The translations under genes were made by a program, and so were the position numbers. The notes under the pieces are model-generated. The model saw nothing but the letters and a program-made list of their open reading frames with translations. It did no database searches and was not told the DNA's origin. Positions 62,772 through 64,000 of a stretch of 64,000 bases of DNA are shown here, in pieces (within the stretch, counting starts at the first letter, position 1; each line of letters opens with the position of its first letter). The stretch is from contig NZ_CP107928.1 in NCBI RefSeq assembly GCF_036030735.1, positions 2,542,001 through 2,606,000 of the forward strand, given 5' to 3'. Origin of the DNA: Streptomyces sp. NBC_00425 (GTDB taxonomy: Bacteria > Actinomycetota > Actinomycetes > Streptomycetales > Streptomycetaceae).

Positions 62772-64000
62772 GTGTCGACCGACGACAGCGCAGGCGAAGT
62801 GACCGCGTTCGCGGCGCTCCTGACCGAGCTGAAGGGGCGCACGGAGCGCAGCTACGGCTCCCTCGCCCGCAGGTTGGGCATGAACACTTCGACTCTGCAC
62901 CGCTACTGCGCGGGGGAAGCGGTTCCACAGGATTTCGCTCCCGTCGAGCGGCTTGCGGAGTTCTGCGGGGCGACGCAGGAGGAACGCCTCGAACTGCACC
63001 GACGGTGGCTGCGAGCGGTAGCGGCACGACAGCGAGCCCGGGGCGCAGTGGCGGACACAAGGGAAACGCCGGAAACCCTGGATGCCCAGGCAACCGAGGT
63101 AGCACCGGAAATCCGAACAGCCCGGGCCCTCCCGGAAACAGAGGAAACCTCTGGCACAGGCGAGGCGCTGGAAACCTCGGAGACGGCTGTCACGGCGGGA
63201 AGCGCGGAAACCCGATCACAAGCGCCCGCCCCGGCCTCACCGGTGGTGCAGATCCGGAAGCAGGGTGAGCAACGCGAGCAACAAACGCCTTCCCGGCGCT
63301 GGTATCGCAGCCGGCGCGCCTCGGTCCTCGTAGGCGTCGCCTGCGCGCTTCTCGCTGCTCTGGGCACGCTCTCCGCACTGCCGGACGGCGGCCGCCACCC
63401 GGCTTCCGTCGACGCGTCCCGCTCCACCGCACCGGTCTCCGTCGCGCCGACCGGGACTGCCGGTCCACACCGCTCCCCCACTCCCACCGCCCCTGCCCTC
63501 GCCTCGCCCACGCCCGGCGCGATCTCGCCCGTCTCCGGATCCGGCAGCGCCCGTCCCTCACGCGGCGCCGCTCCGACCGGCGACGGGAACGCGGCCGCGC
63601 ACACCGGCGCGCCTCTCGCCTGGACAGCCGACTCCCAGGTCTGGGCGCTCGGCTGCGGTCATGACTACGTCATCGACAAGCCTCCCGCGCAGGTTCCCCC
63701 GCCTCCCACGGAACAGGACGCCGGCCCCTGGGCGACGGCACAGGGCGCGGTGCACGGACGGGAGACCAACGTGGAGATCTCGGTGCAGGGCCGCAGCTCC
63801 ACGGCCGTCGTGCTGACGGCGCTGCGCGTCCGGGTGGCCGGCCGCGCCGCACCCACGCCGGGCACTGTGTACGCCATGGACCGGGGCTGCGGCGGCTCGC
63901 TCAGCAAGCGTTACTTCGCGGTCGACCTGGACAAGGACCGTCCCGTGGCGCACTCGGTCGCCGGCGACGACGCGGGCACGCCGATCCCGGCGGTGAGCCT
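62772..64000 (+). CDS. HTH-membrane protein, partial (C-terminus outside window)
   Basis: The frame is open from GTG 62772 (GGGGGAAC upstream) to the window end, 409 codons. Residues 15-85 form an XRE-like helix-turn-helix (YGSLARRLGMNTSTLHRYCAG, APVERLAEFCGATQEERLELH). An acidic Glu/Thr-rich linker built on ET/PET repeats follows, then a single membrane helix (ASVLVGVACALLAALGTLSAL) near 180-200. The outer part is a Pro/Ser/Thr linker leading to a globular domain beginning WTADSQVWALGCGHDYVID with paired Cys. This cytosolic-HTH/outer-domain plan occurs in many Streptomyces regulators of unknown targets. Confidence 0.82.
   Translation, partial: MSTDDSAGEVTAFAALLTELKGRTERSYGSLARRLGMNTSTLHRYCAGEAVPQDFAPVERLAEFCGATQEERLELHRRWLRAVAARQRARGAVADTRETPETLDAQATEVAPEIRTARALPETEETSGTGEALETSETAVTAGSAETRSQAPAPASPVVQIRKQGEQREQQTPSRRWYRSRRASVLVGVACALLAALGTLSALPDGGRHPASVDASRSTAPVSVAPTGTAGPHRSPTPTAPALASPTPGAISPVSGSGSARPSRGAAPTGDGNAAAHTGAPLAWTADSQVWALGCGHDYVIDKPPAQVPPPPTEQDAGPWATAQGAVHGRETNVEISVQGRSSTAVVLTALRVRVAGRAAPTPGTVYAMDRGCGGSLSKRYFAVDLDKDRPVAHSVAGDDAGTPIPAVS

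Overview
The window is chromosomal DNA from a high-GC actinomycete, almost certainly a Streptomyces. Third codon positions are strongly G/C-biased, GTG starts are common, several gene pairs overlap by ATGA or GTGA, and the gene set fits the genus: a PucR-type regulator, a LAL regulator, a DUF2637 membrane protein, a RsbW-like ATPase, secreted GH43 enzymes and a trypsin-like protease. I see no rRNA, tRNA, IS element, prophage or CRISPR array.

Layout. 1-3630: two divergent IucA/IucC (NIS) siderophore synthetases, with a partial HipA-like kinase behind the leftward one. 3674-5763: an exported VWA-domain protein and its translationally coupled partner. 5960-11692: an HxlR regulator divergent from an AlaA-type aminotransferase, a thioesterase, an NmrA-like reductase divergent from an AraC regulator, and a DEDD exonuclease. 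11866-21186: purine and glyoxylate catabolism. The uric acid block runs leftward (OHCU decarboxylase, HIU hydrolase, urate oxidase, amidohydrolase/8-oxoguanine deaminase), then come a small ligand-binding-like protein coupled to an HTH protein, hyi-glxR rightward, and gcl leftward. 21432-26796: a zinc-ribbon protein, two coupled acyl-CoA ligases, and a GAF-LuxR regulator. 27041-30910: a LAL regulator followed by a secreted trypsin. 31311-38264: an AlkZ-like DNA glycosylase, 3-hydroxyisobutyryl-CoA hydrolase, a hydroxyquinol dioxygenase/maleylacetate reductase pair, a class V aminotransferase-like protein and a Fur-family regulator. 38384-45547: katG, two secreted GH43 arabinanase/arabinofuranosidase-type enzymes, a lipoprotein deacetylase and a SRPBCC protein. 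45971-54881: a leftward xanthine dehydrogenase operon (FAD, 2Fe-2S and Mo subunits, purine permease, XdhC) opposite a PucR regulator. 55054-64000: a TPR protein, a GntR regulator, an iron-box-controlled FhuF-like reductase, DUF2637, an anti-sigma-like ATPase, two secreted proteins and a partial HTH-membrane protein.

How the genes work together. The XDH operon, its permease and the uric acid block would carry purines from xanthine to allantoin. Gcl, Hyi and GlxR would process the glyoxylate released from allantoin; allantoinase and allantoicase are not in the window. The hyi and gcl promoters share a paired 15-bp operator with identical 21-bp spacing, which argues for one repressor governing both.

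Most unusual features. The window carries many short tandem arrays (periods 8, 9, 15, 18, 38 and 48 bp) at gene ends and starts. One, an 18-bp x 8 array, separates a plausible old start codon from the body of an acyl-CoA hydrolase gene. I found no clearly new defence or mobile system. The best leads are the shared paired operators, the split sensor/HTH pair at 15528-16177, the repeat arrays, and several interlaced palindromes placed directly on promoters.
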